Positions 35,336 to 44,074 of a stretch of 64,000 nucleotides of DNA are shown here, in pieces; positions within the stretch are counted from its first letter, which is position 1, and each line of letters opens with the position of its first letter. Below the pieces are notes generated by a model that saw only the letters and a list, made by a program, of their open reading frames with translations, was not told where the DNA came from and did not search any database. The stretch spans positions 3,720,001 to 3,784,000 of the forward strand of contig NZ_MTJN01000002.1 in the NCBI RefSeq assembly GCF_002017865.1. Reading direction: 5' to 3'. The position numbers and the translations under genes were made by a program. Source of the stretch: Rhodoferax fermentans (lineage in GTDB: Bacteria > Pseudomonadota > Gammaproteobacteria > Burkholderiales > Burkholderiaceae_C).

Positions 35336-36174
35336 AAACTCACCGCCAGCCCGAGGTAAAACGCCAGTTCACACACCTGCTGGGTGGCACCCAGACAGTC
35401 GCCGGTGAAACCTTGCAGGCGACGCCAGAACCAGCGTGTCATCAGCCCCCAGGCCACCAGGGAGGCCAACAGCCCGTTGGCAAAAGCCAGCAGCAGGCTG
35501 TCTGTCTCCAGGTCAATTGCTATGAAGTCGGTAGCCATCTGCCCATACACAGCAAGGGCCAAGGCCATAAAACACCATAAAAGCCCAATCACCAGCGCAC
35601 CCAGGCTGATCTGGTCGGCCAGCGGCTTGGACTTGGAGGTGGCGGTATTGCCCACATGTGGGAGCAGCCGGATGGTCAGCAACGGCCAGGTGCGCGACAC
35701 CACATGCGCCACAAACAGCGCCACCACCATCAGCGGGCCACTGACGTCGCCCAACAGGCCCAGCAGCGTCACCTTGGAGAGCAACGCCAGCACCACGGTG
35801 ATGGCCCCAAAAGCACCCACGCGCGAGTCCTTCATGATGTCCAGCGCGCGTTGCCGGTCAAGGCTGCCACCCAGGCCATCGGCCACATCGGCCAAACCAT
35901 CCTCATGAAAAGCACCGGTGATGAACACCGAGAGCACCGTGCCCAGCGCCGCCGCCACCAGCGGTGCGGAGCCAGTGGCGGGCAAGGACATCAGCAACCC
36001 AGCAGTCGCTGCGGCCACCAGCCCGCCCACCAGCACCCCCACACCGGGAAAATGCCCGGCACTGGCTCGCAACATGGCCGGGCTGTAACCCACCCAGTCC
36101 GACAAACGCCCGGTGATCGGGATGCGGGTGAAAAACTGCAGGCTCAGCAGGTAGTGGCGGATGAATTGGGTCAT
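35332..36174 (-). CDS. cobS: CobS, adenosylcobinamide-GDP ribazoletransferase (cobalamin synthase)
   Basis: 280 aa, integral inner-membrane enzyme. ATG 36174 (MTQFIRHYLLSLQFFTRIP) fits the family N-terminus; the frame upstream to 36240 is not needed. The FHEDGLADVADGLGG motif holds the metal-binding acidic residues. It joins adenosylcobinamide-GDP and alpha-ribazole (phosphate) to make cobalamin (phosphate). It overlaps cobC by 4 bp. A degenerate REP copy (35516-35574) is translated near residues 205-215. Confidence 0.95.
   Translation of the reverse strand: MTQFIRHYLLSLQFFTRIPITGRLSDWVGYSPAMLRASAGHFPGVGVLVGGLVAAATAGLLMSLPATGSAPLVAAALGTVLSVFITGAFHEDGLADVADGLGGSLDRQRALDIMKDSRVGAFGAITVVLALLSKVTLLGLLGDVSGPLMVVALFVAHVVSRTWPLLTIRLLPHVGNTATSKSKPLADQISLGALVIGLLWCFMALALAVYGQMATDFIAIDLETDSLLLAFANGLLASLVAWGLMTRWFWRRLQGFTGDCLGATQQVCELAFYLGLAVSL
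35516..35574. repeat. REP-like repeat, copy 9 (in frame inside cobS)
   Basis: ATTGCTATGAAGTCGGTAGC, then GCCC and AAGGGCCAAGGCCATAAAA, keep the order and spacing of the repeat. It lies in the coding region of CobS between two membrane helices. Confidence 0.45.
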
Positions 36175-36296
36175 GGCAAAGTCCAAGGTGACCTGAAGTG
36201 AAAAATTGTGCGGCAGTGGCAAAAGCGCAGGCTGTGACACTGACCGTGGTTTAGGTTTGAGCTTCGATGAGCATCATGTCCACCCATGCCAAGGGT

Positions 36297-36371
36297 CGTG
36301 GGTAGGGCGGATGTCGAGGCCGATTTTAAAAAGCGAAGCGTCATGAGGCCTCGGCGTCCGCCCTGCCCGCG
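36297..36371 (+). repeat. Hairpin element A with conserved 25-nt loop
   Basis: Arms 36297-36321 and 36347-36371 pair over all 25 positions if four G-T(U) wobbles are allowed in plus-strand sense. The loop 36322-36346 (begins GATTTTAAAAAGCG, ends CGTCATGA) is identical, in reverse orientation, to the loop of element B. The stem sequence differs from that of B. Confidence 0.85.
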
Positions 36372-36440
36372 GCGCGGCTGATGCCACAGGTTGATTGTTG
36401 GTATTTCTGCTTCCGAAAAGACACATACCCTCAGCACGCG

Positions 36441-36523
36441 CAGGCGGGGACAGGCTCAAGGCCCGGGCCTCATGACGCTTCGCTTTTTAAAATCGGCCCA
36501 AACCTCGAGCCCATCCCCGCCTG
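36441..36523 (-). repeat. Hairpin element B, inverted copy with the same 25-nt loop
   Basis: Arms 36441-36469 and 36495-36523 pair over all 29 positions when read on the minus strand with six G-U wobbles; on the plus strand the same positions would be A-C mismatches. The loop 36470-36494 is the exact reverse complement of the element A loop. The two elements thus share loop and architecture but not stem sequence. Confidence 0.85.
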
Positions 36524-36611
36524 GTTTTGTGGTGAGTGTTGCGCTGCCAATGGCCAGTGACCAAAGAAACAGCCCATGGTTCATGGTCAGCTGGCAGCGC
36601 AACACGCGTGA

Positions 36612-37700
36612 TCACACCTTGGCGGTGGGTTTGTTCTCCTGCTCGGCCACACCGGCCGATGCAAAACTCGCCATCTCGCGCAACATGGTGCAAGCCGACT
36701 GCAGTAGCGGCCAGGCCAGCGCACCGCCCGAGCCTTCACCCAGACGCAGACCCAGGTCCAGCAAAGCCTGCACACCCAGGTGCTGCAGCATGAACTCATG
36801 GCCGCGCTCACCGGATCGGTGGGCAAACACACAACGCTGCAACACCAGTGGCTGCAAGGCATGGGCCACCAGGATCGAACTGGTGGCAATGAAGCCGTCC
36901 ACCACCACCACCCGGCGCTCGTGCGCAGCCTGCATCACCGCACCCACCATCGTGGCAATCTCCAGCCCGCCAATAGCGGCCAGCACTTCCAGCGGTTCGG
37001 TCACATCGGCGTGGCGCGTCAACACCTCACGCAGCACCGCTGCCTTGCGTTGCACCGCCGGGGCGTCCAGGCCGGTGCCAGCACCGGTGCAGACATCGAT
37101 GTCCAGCCCGGTCAGGCGCGCGAGCAACAGCGACGCGGCTGAGGTGTTGCCAATGCCCATTTCACCGAGCAACACCGCGTTGCCGGGCAGGCTCTTGACG
37201 ATGTCCATGCCGTTTTGCAGGGCCTGTTTGCACTGGGCGATGGTCATGGCGGGCAACACCGAAGCATCCGCGGTGCCACCTTCGGCACCCGCCACCTTAC
37301 GCACCATCAAGCCCGGGCGTTGTGCGCCTGAGGGCAAACCGGCCAGAAAGTCGTGGTCCACACCACAGTCGACCACATTGAGCGCGATGCCGTTTTGTTT
37401 AGAAAACACGCTCACCGCTGCGCCACCGGCCAGGAAGTTCTCGACCATCTGCCAGCTCACCTCTTTGGGGAAAGCCGACACACCACGTGCCACCAGACCG
37501 TGGTCGGCGGCAAACACCACCATCTGCGGCTCGGCCAACACCGGGTCGGTCGTATCCAGTATCTGACCGATCTTGAGCGCCAGATCTTCGATGCGGCCCA
37601 AGGAGCCCAGTGGCTTGGTTTTGTTGTTGATTTTGGCCTGCAGTGCAGTCGTCAGAGCAGGCGAAGAGATGTCCGTCAGGACGGGAAGAGTGGTATTCAA
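36612..37700 (-). CDS. cobT: CobT, nicotinate-nucleotide--dimethylbenzimidazole phosphoribosyltransferase
   Basis: 362 aa from TTG 37700, which is preceded by GGGGA at 5 bp; the open frame up to 37754 would run into the riboswitch. KTKPLGSLG at the N-terminus, GEMGIGNTSAA and the catalytic Glu region LGEGSGGA near the C-terminus are typical. It makes alpha-ribazole 5'-phosphate from nicotinate mononucleotide and DMB. First gene after the cobalamin riboswitch (37760-37927), followed by cobS after a 437-bp gap. Confidence 0.95.
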   Translation of the reverse strand: MNTTLPVLTDISSPALTTALQAKINNKTKPLGSLGRIEDLALKIGQILDTTDPVLAEPQMVVFAADHGLVARGVSAFPKEVSWQMVENFLAGGAAVSVFSKQNGIALNVVDCGVDHDFLAGLPSGAQRPGLMVRKVAGAEGGTADASVLPAMTIAQCKQALQNGMDIVKSLPGNAVLLGEMGIGNTSAASLLLARLTGLDIDVCTGAGTGLDAPAVQRKAAVLREVLTRHADVTEPLEVLAAIGGLEIATMVGAVMQAAHERRVVVVDGFIATSSILVAHALQPLVLQRCVFAHRSGERGHEFMLQHLGVQALLDLGLRLGEGSGGALAWPLLQSACTMLREMASFASAGVAEQENKPTAKV

Positions 37701-37759
37701 AGCAGTCCCCTGTGCGTGAATGGTGGAGGCGCTGCCCGGCCTTGCAGCACCCATAACAA

Positions 37760-37927
37760 CATCAGGCCGGTCTTCTGGCTTGGCGTCATCTGCCCCGTCA
37801 CACCTTCCCGGCTTGGCAGCCAGTGGTTATTTGTGAGGGGCATCAGCCTTACAGCGTTGGGCACGCGACGGATTCACACCGTCTTCCCGATTCTCCTGCA
37901 GGCCAATAGCCTGCGGGCACCTGAAGC
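37760..37927 (-). promoter_or_regulatory. Cobalamin riboswitch A (cobT-cobS-cobC)
   Basis: Read on the minus strand: TTCAGGTGCCCGC, GGGAAGACGGTGTGAATCC, CAACGCTGTAAGG, AACCACTGG, GGGAAGG, and the B12 box AAGCCAGAAGACCGGCCTG (37762-37780). These are the conserved blocks of the cobalamin aptamer. It ends about 60 nt before the cobT start. Repression by adenosylcobalamin is expected. Confidence 0.93.
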
Positions 37928-37959
37928 GCAGAATCATAGCAGCCCGCGCAGGCCTGTTT

Positions 37960-39458
37960 TCAGCGCACCAGGCTGTCGAGCGCACCCGGCTCAAAATGGG
38001 TTTCAACAAAGTCGGCCATACGCTCAAACACGGCTTCCAACGTCGGCACCGGGCCACTCAGACGTGCGCCAAACAGCGCCTGTAGCGCCGCCGGATGCTC
38101 CATCAGGCCGTGTAAATAGATGCCCAGCACATTGCCCGCCGCGTTTTGCCAGCCCAGGCCATCGGGCAACACCGCATGCGCCACATCACCGGCCTGGGCC
38201 ATCGCCGGGTGTTGGCTGGTCTGGCCATGGTGGATTTCGTAGCCGGACACCGACACACCCGCCAACGCCGCCCAGGGGTTGGCCGCAGCGCCCGTTTGCT
38301 GGCCCAGCATGTGGGTGGCAAAGGTGCTGTGGGTGTGCTGCACGGTTTTGGCCATGTCGAACTGTGTGACCAGCGGCAGCAGGCCCAGACCTGGTGCGTT
38401 GCCGTCGATGCCGTGGGTGTCCACCAGCGCCTCACCGAGCATCTGCAGCCCGCCACAGACCCCTAACACCGCCCCCCCCGCGCAGCATGTTGCGCCACGG
38501 CGGCATCTAGCCCCTGCATGCGTAACCAGGCCAGGTCGGCGCTGGTGCTTTTTGACCCTGGCAGCACAATCCAGTCAGACGTGCTCAAGCCCGCCAGTTC
38601 GGTGGGAGAGCGCACCCACTTCAGGCGCAAGCCGGGGATGTTCTTGAGCGGCTGGAACTCGTCCAGATTGCTGATGCGCGGGTAAGCGATCACCGCCACC
38701 GTGAGGTTCACCGAACCTTTGGCGACCGAGCGGTCATCAAACACACCGTCTTCCTCGGGCAAGCCGTGTTGCCACCACATCGGCAGCGTGGCCACGGTCG
38801 GGATACCGGTCAGGTCTTGCAGCATCTGAGGGGCTGGCGCCAGCAGGCTGGCGTCGCCACGGAACTTGTTGAGCACAAACCCCCGGAACAGACCACGCTG
38901 TTCGGGCGGCAGCAGCGCCCAGGTGCCGTACAGGTGGGCAAACGCGCCACCGCGGTCGATGTCGGTCACCAGCAGGCAAGCCGCGTTGCAATGCTGCGCC
39001 ACCCGCATGTTGACGATGTCGCTGCCCGAGAGGTTGATTTCGGCCGGTGAGCCAGCGCCCTCGATCACCACCACATCGTTCTCGGCGCGCAGGGCGTCCA
39101 GCGCGGCGGCAATCTGTGGCCAGACTTTCAGGCTGCGCCCGCGCCAGGGCAAAGCGGTCAACTCGGCGCTGACCTCACCCATCAGCACCACCTGGCTGTG
39201 GGTGTCGGCCTCGGGCTTGAGCAACAACGGGTTCATGCGCACGTCGGGCACGGCCTTGGCGGCAAGTGACTGGAAGTACTGGGCGGAACCGATCTCGCCC
39301 TGGCCATTCACCACCCTGGCGTTGTTGCTCATGTTCTGCGCCTTGAACGGCGCCACTTTGAGCCCCTGGCGCGCGTAGTGGCGGCACAGTGCGGTGGCCA
39401 GCCAGCTTTTGCCGGCACCGCTGGTGGTGCCCAGGACCATGATGCATTTGGCGGTCAT
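37960..39458 (-). pseudogene. cobQ: Cobyric acid synthase CobQ (copy 1), frameshifted in a poly-G run
   Basis: The 5' part (38463-39458) has the ATP-binding [18 protein letters not shown] and the dethiobiotin-synthetase-like domain; it stops right after HAARGGRC. The 3' part (37960-38469) resumes in another frame with the glutaminase Cys motif ([10 protein letters not shown]) and YLHGLMEH. The break is at a run of eight G (minus strand; 38472-38479); nine would restore ARGGAVLGVCGG. This may be a sequencing error, a real mutation or slippage. The enzyme amidates four side chains of cobyrinate diamide. It overlaps cobD by 4 bp. Two other homologues are nearby. Confidence 0.88.
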
Positions 39459-40474
39459 GTGGAGGTTTCCAAAATCGTTGTTGTGTGGGTCAGCGCGGCG
39501 ACCAGCGCGTCCTGCGCCTGCGGCGCCAGCACACCCAGCCGGTACCAGCCGGGCAAGCCAAAGGACGTGGCGTCGCGCAGCTTGATGCCGTGCTGGCGCA
39601 GAGTCGCCATATCCATCGGCGCGGGTGGCCGGGCGCAGAAGTAGTTGGCCTCGCTGGGCGCCACTTGCCAGCCCAGCTGTTGCAACAGGTCAATTTGTCG
39701 CACCTTCCAGTCGCGCAGCAGCGGCAGACAGCTCGTCAACCAGGCTTGCACTTCAGGGGATACCCAAGCTTGCAACAAAGCCACACCGTGGGCACCAAGC
39801 ACCCAGGATGGCGCCATCAGCTTGAGTCGCTCGATATCCAGGCCTTTTAGGCCTCCAGCCCTTTTTAATAAAGGGCCAGGCGCTATCAAATACGCTGCAC
39901 GCACACCGGTCAGGCCGAGTGCCTTGTTGGGGGTGAACAGCTGCCAGACCTGGTCCAGCTGAGTTGTGCTCAAAGACGCCTCGCCGCTCAGTCGCAGCGG
40001 GGCATAGGCACGGTCCAGCACGGTAAGCCGTGCGCGGTTCAGAAACCAGTGGGCGTGGGACTGGCCCAGCGGGCTCGATGGCTCACAGGCCCAGCACAAG
40101 GCATCCGTCGGGTCGTTGCTGCGCAACAAGCCCCAGGCCTGGGCAGCGCGCGCGTAGTCACCGTAATGGTGGTCGGGCAGACACACGCTGCCCACACCTT
40201 GCTGCTGCGCCCAGGCCGTGAGCCGGAAGATGGCTTCGCTGGCACTGCCGGCCAGCAGCACCCGCTCAGGCGCCACCCCATGAAAGGCCGCCAGGCTTTG
40301 AGGCAGGGTCGTGTAGGCCGGGTCGGGGTAATGGCTGGCATCTGCCGCCTGCACCGCTGCCAGCGCCTGCGGGCACGGGCCACAGGCGTTGCTGTTGGTG
40401 GAGAAATCAAAACGCGCCGCGCCCAGCGCGTCGGCGCCGCCATGGGTCCAGGCGCTGTCTGGTGTGCGTGTCAT
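39455..40474 (-). CDS. cobD: L-threonine-O-3-phosphate decarboxylase (CobD/CobC PLP enzyme)
   Basis: 339 aa from ATG 40474. PLP fold type I; FSTNSNACGP near the N-terminus and TPNKALGLTGVRAAY with the PLP Lys mark the CobD group. It makes the aminopropanol phosphate used by CbiB, the gene just upstream (4-bp overlap), and it overlaps cobQ1 by 4 bp. A REP-like copy at 39838-39896 is translated in frame right after GVRAAYLI, adding about 18 residues (PGPLLKRAGGLKG) not expected in the family. Confidence 0.9.
   Translation of the reverse strand: MTRTPDSAWTHGGADALGAARFDFSTNSNACGPCPQALAAVQAADASHYPDPAYTTLPQSLAAFHGVAPERVLLAGSASEAIFRLTAWAQQQGVGSVCLPDHHYGDYARAAQAWGLLRSNDPTDALCWACEPSSPLGQSHAHWFLNRARLTVLDRAYAPLRLSGEASLSTTQLDQVWQLFTPNKALGLTGVRAAYLIAPGPLLKRAGGLKGLDIERLKLMAPSWVLGAHGVALLQAWVSPEVQAWLTSCLPLLRDWKVRQIDLLQQLGWQVAPSEANYFCARPPAPMDMATLRQHGIKLRDATSFGLPGWYRLGVLAPQAQDALVAALTHTTTILETST
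39838..39896. repeat. REP-like palindrome, copy 10 (in frame inside cobD)
   Basis: CCTTTTAGGCCTCCAGCCCT then TTTTAATAAAGGGCCAGGCGCTATCAAATA is a well-preserved copy with both arms. It lies inside the cobD frame without breaking it. Confidence 0.75.
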
Positions 40475-41520
40475 GACAGAATGATTGCTCTGAAATAAAG
40501 AGCTAGCAGCGCAACAGGTATCAGGGCCAGAAGCACTTTGGATGCACACACGACAGCTTGGCCGGTATGCACGGCCAGCGCATCCTCGCCCCCAGGGTTG
40601 AGCACATACACCCCCGGTTTGCCCAGGTGGATGTTCAAAGCCAGCGCCATCGCGGCCATCGGCCAGCCGCTATTGGGTGACGGCGTTTTGATGGCCTCAC
40701 GCCGCAAGCTCTTCCAACGCAGACCACAAGTCAGGGCCAGCAGCAGCCCGGTCAGACGGGACGGCAGCCAGTTCAGCACATCGTCGACCCGTGCCGCCCA
40801 TTTACCGGCCCACTCCCAATTCTGGCCTTTGTAAACCCCTTTGTAGCCCCACATCGCATCGGCGGTGTTGGCAAAACGATAAGCCACCGCGCCGGGCAGG
40901 CCCAGCAGTACAAACCAGAAAATTGGCGCCACCACCGAGTCGCTGAGGTTCTCGGCCAGCGACTCAATGGCGCTTTCACGCACCTGGGCCTCACTCAGGC
41001 AGGTGGTGTCGCGGCTGACCAGCCAGTTCAGGCGGTCGCGCCCGGCTTGCAAAGACTGCCCCAAAGCGCCCTCCACCGCCAACACCTCACCTTTGAGCAT
41101 GGCCCAGGCCAGCATGGGTTTAAGCAGCAGCGCCAGCAACACAAGCACCACAGCGCTGGCCAACCACCCGGCGATGCCAGCGTCTGTGACCAGGCTTGCC
41201 GCCCAGTCCCCGAACATCCAGAGCATGTGCTCCAGCCACACGGCCGCTACGGTAAACAGAGCGATACCCCCAATCCAATAAAGGGCTCCAAGCCAAAAAG
41301 CCTTGTAATCTGCGGCCTCTTCACGCGCTGCCAGCGTCGTGTTGCTCACCGACACCCCCACCGGCACGGCCGAGCGCAAACCACGCTGCAAACGCCCCCC
41401 GGCCCAGCCCAGGTAATTGCCCATCCACACCACCGGGTGCAGGCGCAGCGGCGGCTCACCGAACCAGCGGTCGACCAGCAAAGCCAGCAGCAGGGCCAGG
41501 ACGGGAACGAGCAGACTCAT
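40471..41520 (-). CDS. cbiB: CbiB/CobD-type adenosylcobinamide-phosphate synthase
   Basis: 349 aa from ATG 41520; upstream codons to 41661 lie in the bioB end and are not coding. Several membrane helices; DRWFGEPPLRLHPVVWMG and ESLAENLSDSVVAPIFW are signature segments. It attaches aminopropanol (phosphate) to cobyric acid at the inner membrane. Starts 5 bp after bioB and overlaps cobD by 4 bp. Two REP-like copies fall inside: one near 41270-41312 and one forming the C-terminus (40483-40545). Confidence 0.94.
   Translation of the reverse strand: MSLLVPVLALLLALLVDRWFGEPPLRLHPVVWMGNYLGWAGGRLQRGLRSAVPVGVSVSNTTLAAREEAADYKAFWLGALYWIGGIALFTVAAVWLEHMLWMFGDWAASLVTDAGIAGWLASAVVLVLLALLLKPMLAWAMLKGEVLAVEGALGQSLQAGRDRLNWLVSRDTTCLSEAQVRESAIESLAENLSDSVVAPIFWFVLLGLPGAVAYRFANTADAMWGYKGVYKGQNWEWAGKWAARVDDVLNWLPSRLTGLLLALTCGLRWKSLRREAIKTPSPNSGWPMAAMALALNIHLGKPGVYVLNPGGEDALAVHTGQAVVCASKVLLALIPVALLALYFRAIILS
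40483..40545. repeat. REP-like repeat, copy 11 (3' end of cbiB)
   Basis: GATTGCTCTGAAATAAAGAG, CTAGCAGC, then TATCAGGGCCAGAAGCACTTTGG keep the repeat layout. It encodes the last 20 or so residues of CbiB and overlaps the cobD start region. Confidence 0.5.
41270..41312. repeat. REP-like repeat, copy 12 (partial, inside cbiB)
   Basis: ATCCAATAAAGGGCTCCAAG followed by CCAAAAAGCC corresponds to the right half of the repeat. It is translated in frame in a hydrophilic-to-membrane junction of CbiB. Confidence 0.4.
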
Positions 41521-41525
41521 GCTTG

Positions 41526-42569
<1,044 letters not shown>

Positions 42570-42618
42570 CGGTGTGGTTCAAAAAAGGGGTGACGACAAC
42601 CAGGCCGGCAGGCTGCCG

Positions 42619-43089
42619 TTATGGGGCAGCATCTGTCACGCCGGGTGTCTGGCCGTCGGGCTCGGCAGGAGCACAGTTTTTCATCATCTCATGCCAATTT
42701 TCGTTGAAGCGATTGCGCACAAATGTCCGGGTGTGCGGCACCTTGCAGGCGGAGCAGTTCAGATGCCCCACACCGTCGTGGACGAAGAGGCTGGACTTGG
42801 TGGACTTGATCGCGCAATGGCTTTTGACCAGAATCCCCTCGTCATTGAGGCTGCCCTGGTCATTGAACCTGAAGAACGGACAGGCACACATATAGCAGCT
42901 CAGATAAGCACTGGTGTGGCATTTTTTGGGCGTGGCATACAGCGGACAGAACGTGGGCTCGTGCTTGACCATGTTGTCAAACTCAAAATAGTCAATGATC
43001 TGATCCTGCGAGAGCCCGTCTTGCTTGAGCTTTTCCACAATCTTGCGGTGTTTTTGGCCGTGATTCAGAAACCAGGTGATGTAACTCAT
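42619..43089 (-). CDS. Cysteine-rich small domain protein (zf-like), B12-cluster associated
   Basis: 156 aa. Nine cysteines: C48, C57, C65, C68, C70, C92, C112, C115 and one near the C-terminus (NCAP), with the pattern CPLY...CYMCACPFF...NCSACKVPH. This resembles the 'cysteine-rich small domain' family thought to bind metal or an Fe-S centre, members of which occur near cobalamin genes in other prokaryotes. No signal peptide. It overlaps btuD by 4 bp. A corrinoid-related role is an inference from the neighbourhood. Confidence 0.7.
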   Translation of the reverse strand: MSYITWFLNHGQKHRKIVEKLKQDGLSQDQIIDYFEFDNMVKHEPTFCPLYATPKKCHTSAYLSCYMCACPFFRFNDQGSLNDEGILVKSHCAIKSTKSSLFVHDGVGHLNCSACKVPHTRTFVRNRFNENWHEMMKNCAPAEPDGQTPGVTDAAP

Positions 43090-43979
43090 GAGAGGTGATG
43101 TCCTGTGGGAGAAAGCAAGCCGGGTGCGGTTTGAACGACCCCACGGCGTTGGGCATGCACAGCGGCTCGGTGCGCCGATGCAAGGGCTGGCTGAAAGGTC
43201 TCAGCGCATGGCAAAGCCACCCACTGGTCATGGATCGGGTAGATGGCGATGCGATTGTCAAACACCGCCTCCAGCGCGCGGTGGGTGGCAGGGTCGGCAC
43301 AGGCGCCTTGATGCGTGATACTGCCTCTGGCCATGATCAGCATCTCGTGCGCTTGCAGCGCCATCGAAATCTCGTGCAACACGCTGACCACGGTGACGCC
43401 ACTCTCCAGCAGGCAGCGCACCACACCGAGCCAGTCAGCCTGGTGCGGCGGGTCCAGATTGGCCAGGGGTTCATCCATCAGCAGCACCTGCGCCTGCACC
43501 GCCAATGCGCGCGCCAGCAGCACCCGCTGGCGTTCACCGCCCGATAGCTGGCCCAAGCTGCGTTCGCGCCAGTCCCAGGCCTGGGTGGATTTGAGCGCGA
43601 TTTCGGCCGCCGCCAGATCTTGTGGCCCGGGACCCGCCAGCCAGGCCTGATGCGGCAGGCGGCCAAGCAGCACCACGTCCCAGACCGTCAGGTCATCCCC
43701 CGACGACTCGTTTTGCCCCAGCCAGGCCATTTGCTGGGCACGGCTGCGGTTGGGCAGGCTGTGCAAATCGTGCCCCAACAAACGCACCTGGCCAAGGTGG
43801 GGCATCAGCCCGGCCAACACCTTGAGCAGCGTTGATTTGCCAGCACCATTGGGGCCAACGATGCTGGTCCAGCGGCCCCGAGGCAGGCGCAGGGACAGAT
43901 CGTGAAGTATCTCGGCATTTCCGATGCTAGCCCTTATATTGATTGCCTCAATAGCTATTGAAACTGAAGCATCTGTCAT
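43086..43979 (-). CDS. btuD: BtuD-like ABC transporter ATP-binding protein
   Basis: 297 aa from ATG 43979. Walker A GPNGAGKST, signature LSGGERQR, Walker B VLLMDEP and the switch His (VLHEIS) are all present. It energises the BtuC permease for vitamin B12 or corrinoid import; btuC and btuF are on the same strand upstream. A REP-like copy encodes residues 5-17 (43925-43965). The C-terminus is longer than usual (about 40 residues) without known motif. Confidence 0.92.
   Translation of the reverse strand: MTDASVSIAIEAINIRASIGNAEILHDLSLRLPRGRWTSIVGPNGAGKSTLLKVLAGLMPHLGQVRLLGHDLHSLPNRSRAQQMAWLGQNESSGDDLTVWDVVLLGRLPHQAWLAGPGPQDLAAAEIALKSTQAWDWRERSLGQLSGGERQRVLLARALAVQAQVLLMDEPLANLDPPHQADWLGVVRCLLESGVTVVSVLHEISMALQAHEMLIMARGSITHQGACADPATHRALEAVFDNRIAIYPIHDQWVALPCAETFQPALASAHRAAVHAQRRGVVQTAPGLLSPTGHHLS
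43925..43965. repeat. REP-like repeat, copy 13 (N-terminus of btuD)
   Basis: GCTAGCCCTTATATTGATTG followed by CCTCAATAGCTATTG matches half of the repeat and is translated in frame (SIAIEAINIRAS region). Confidence 0.5.
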
Positions 43980-44074
43980 ACCCGACCCCCACTGAAGCTG
44001 CGGCGGGCGCACACGTGGTCGACAACAGCCTCACAGGCTTGGGGCGAGCCAAGGGAGATCACAGTCATATCAAC

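Larger units (their letters stand above)
36175..36611. other. cobT-cobS intergenic region (437 bp)
   Basis: This is unusually long for the interior of a same-strand cob unit. No gene is convincing. Its main content is a pair of hairpin elements in opposite orientation (36297-36371 and 36441-36523) with identical 25-nt loops. The remainder (36175-36296, 36524-36611) shows no recognisable feature. Confidence 0.6.

Noticed and set aside
36297..36523. Hairpins A and B as ordinary rho-independent terminators
   Set aside because: Loops of 25 nt and stems of 25-29 bp without a following T-run do not fit; the T/A runs are in the loop.
36391..37566. 391-aa plus-strand frame opposite cobT
   Set aside because: Antisense of CobT and it runs through hairpin element B; no recognisable domain or ribosome binding site.
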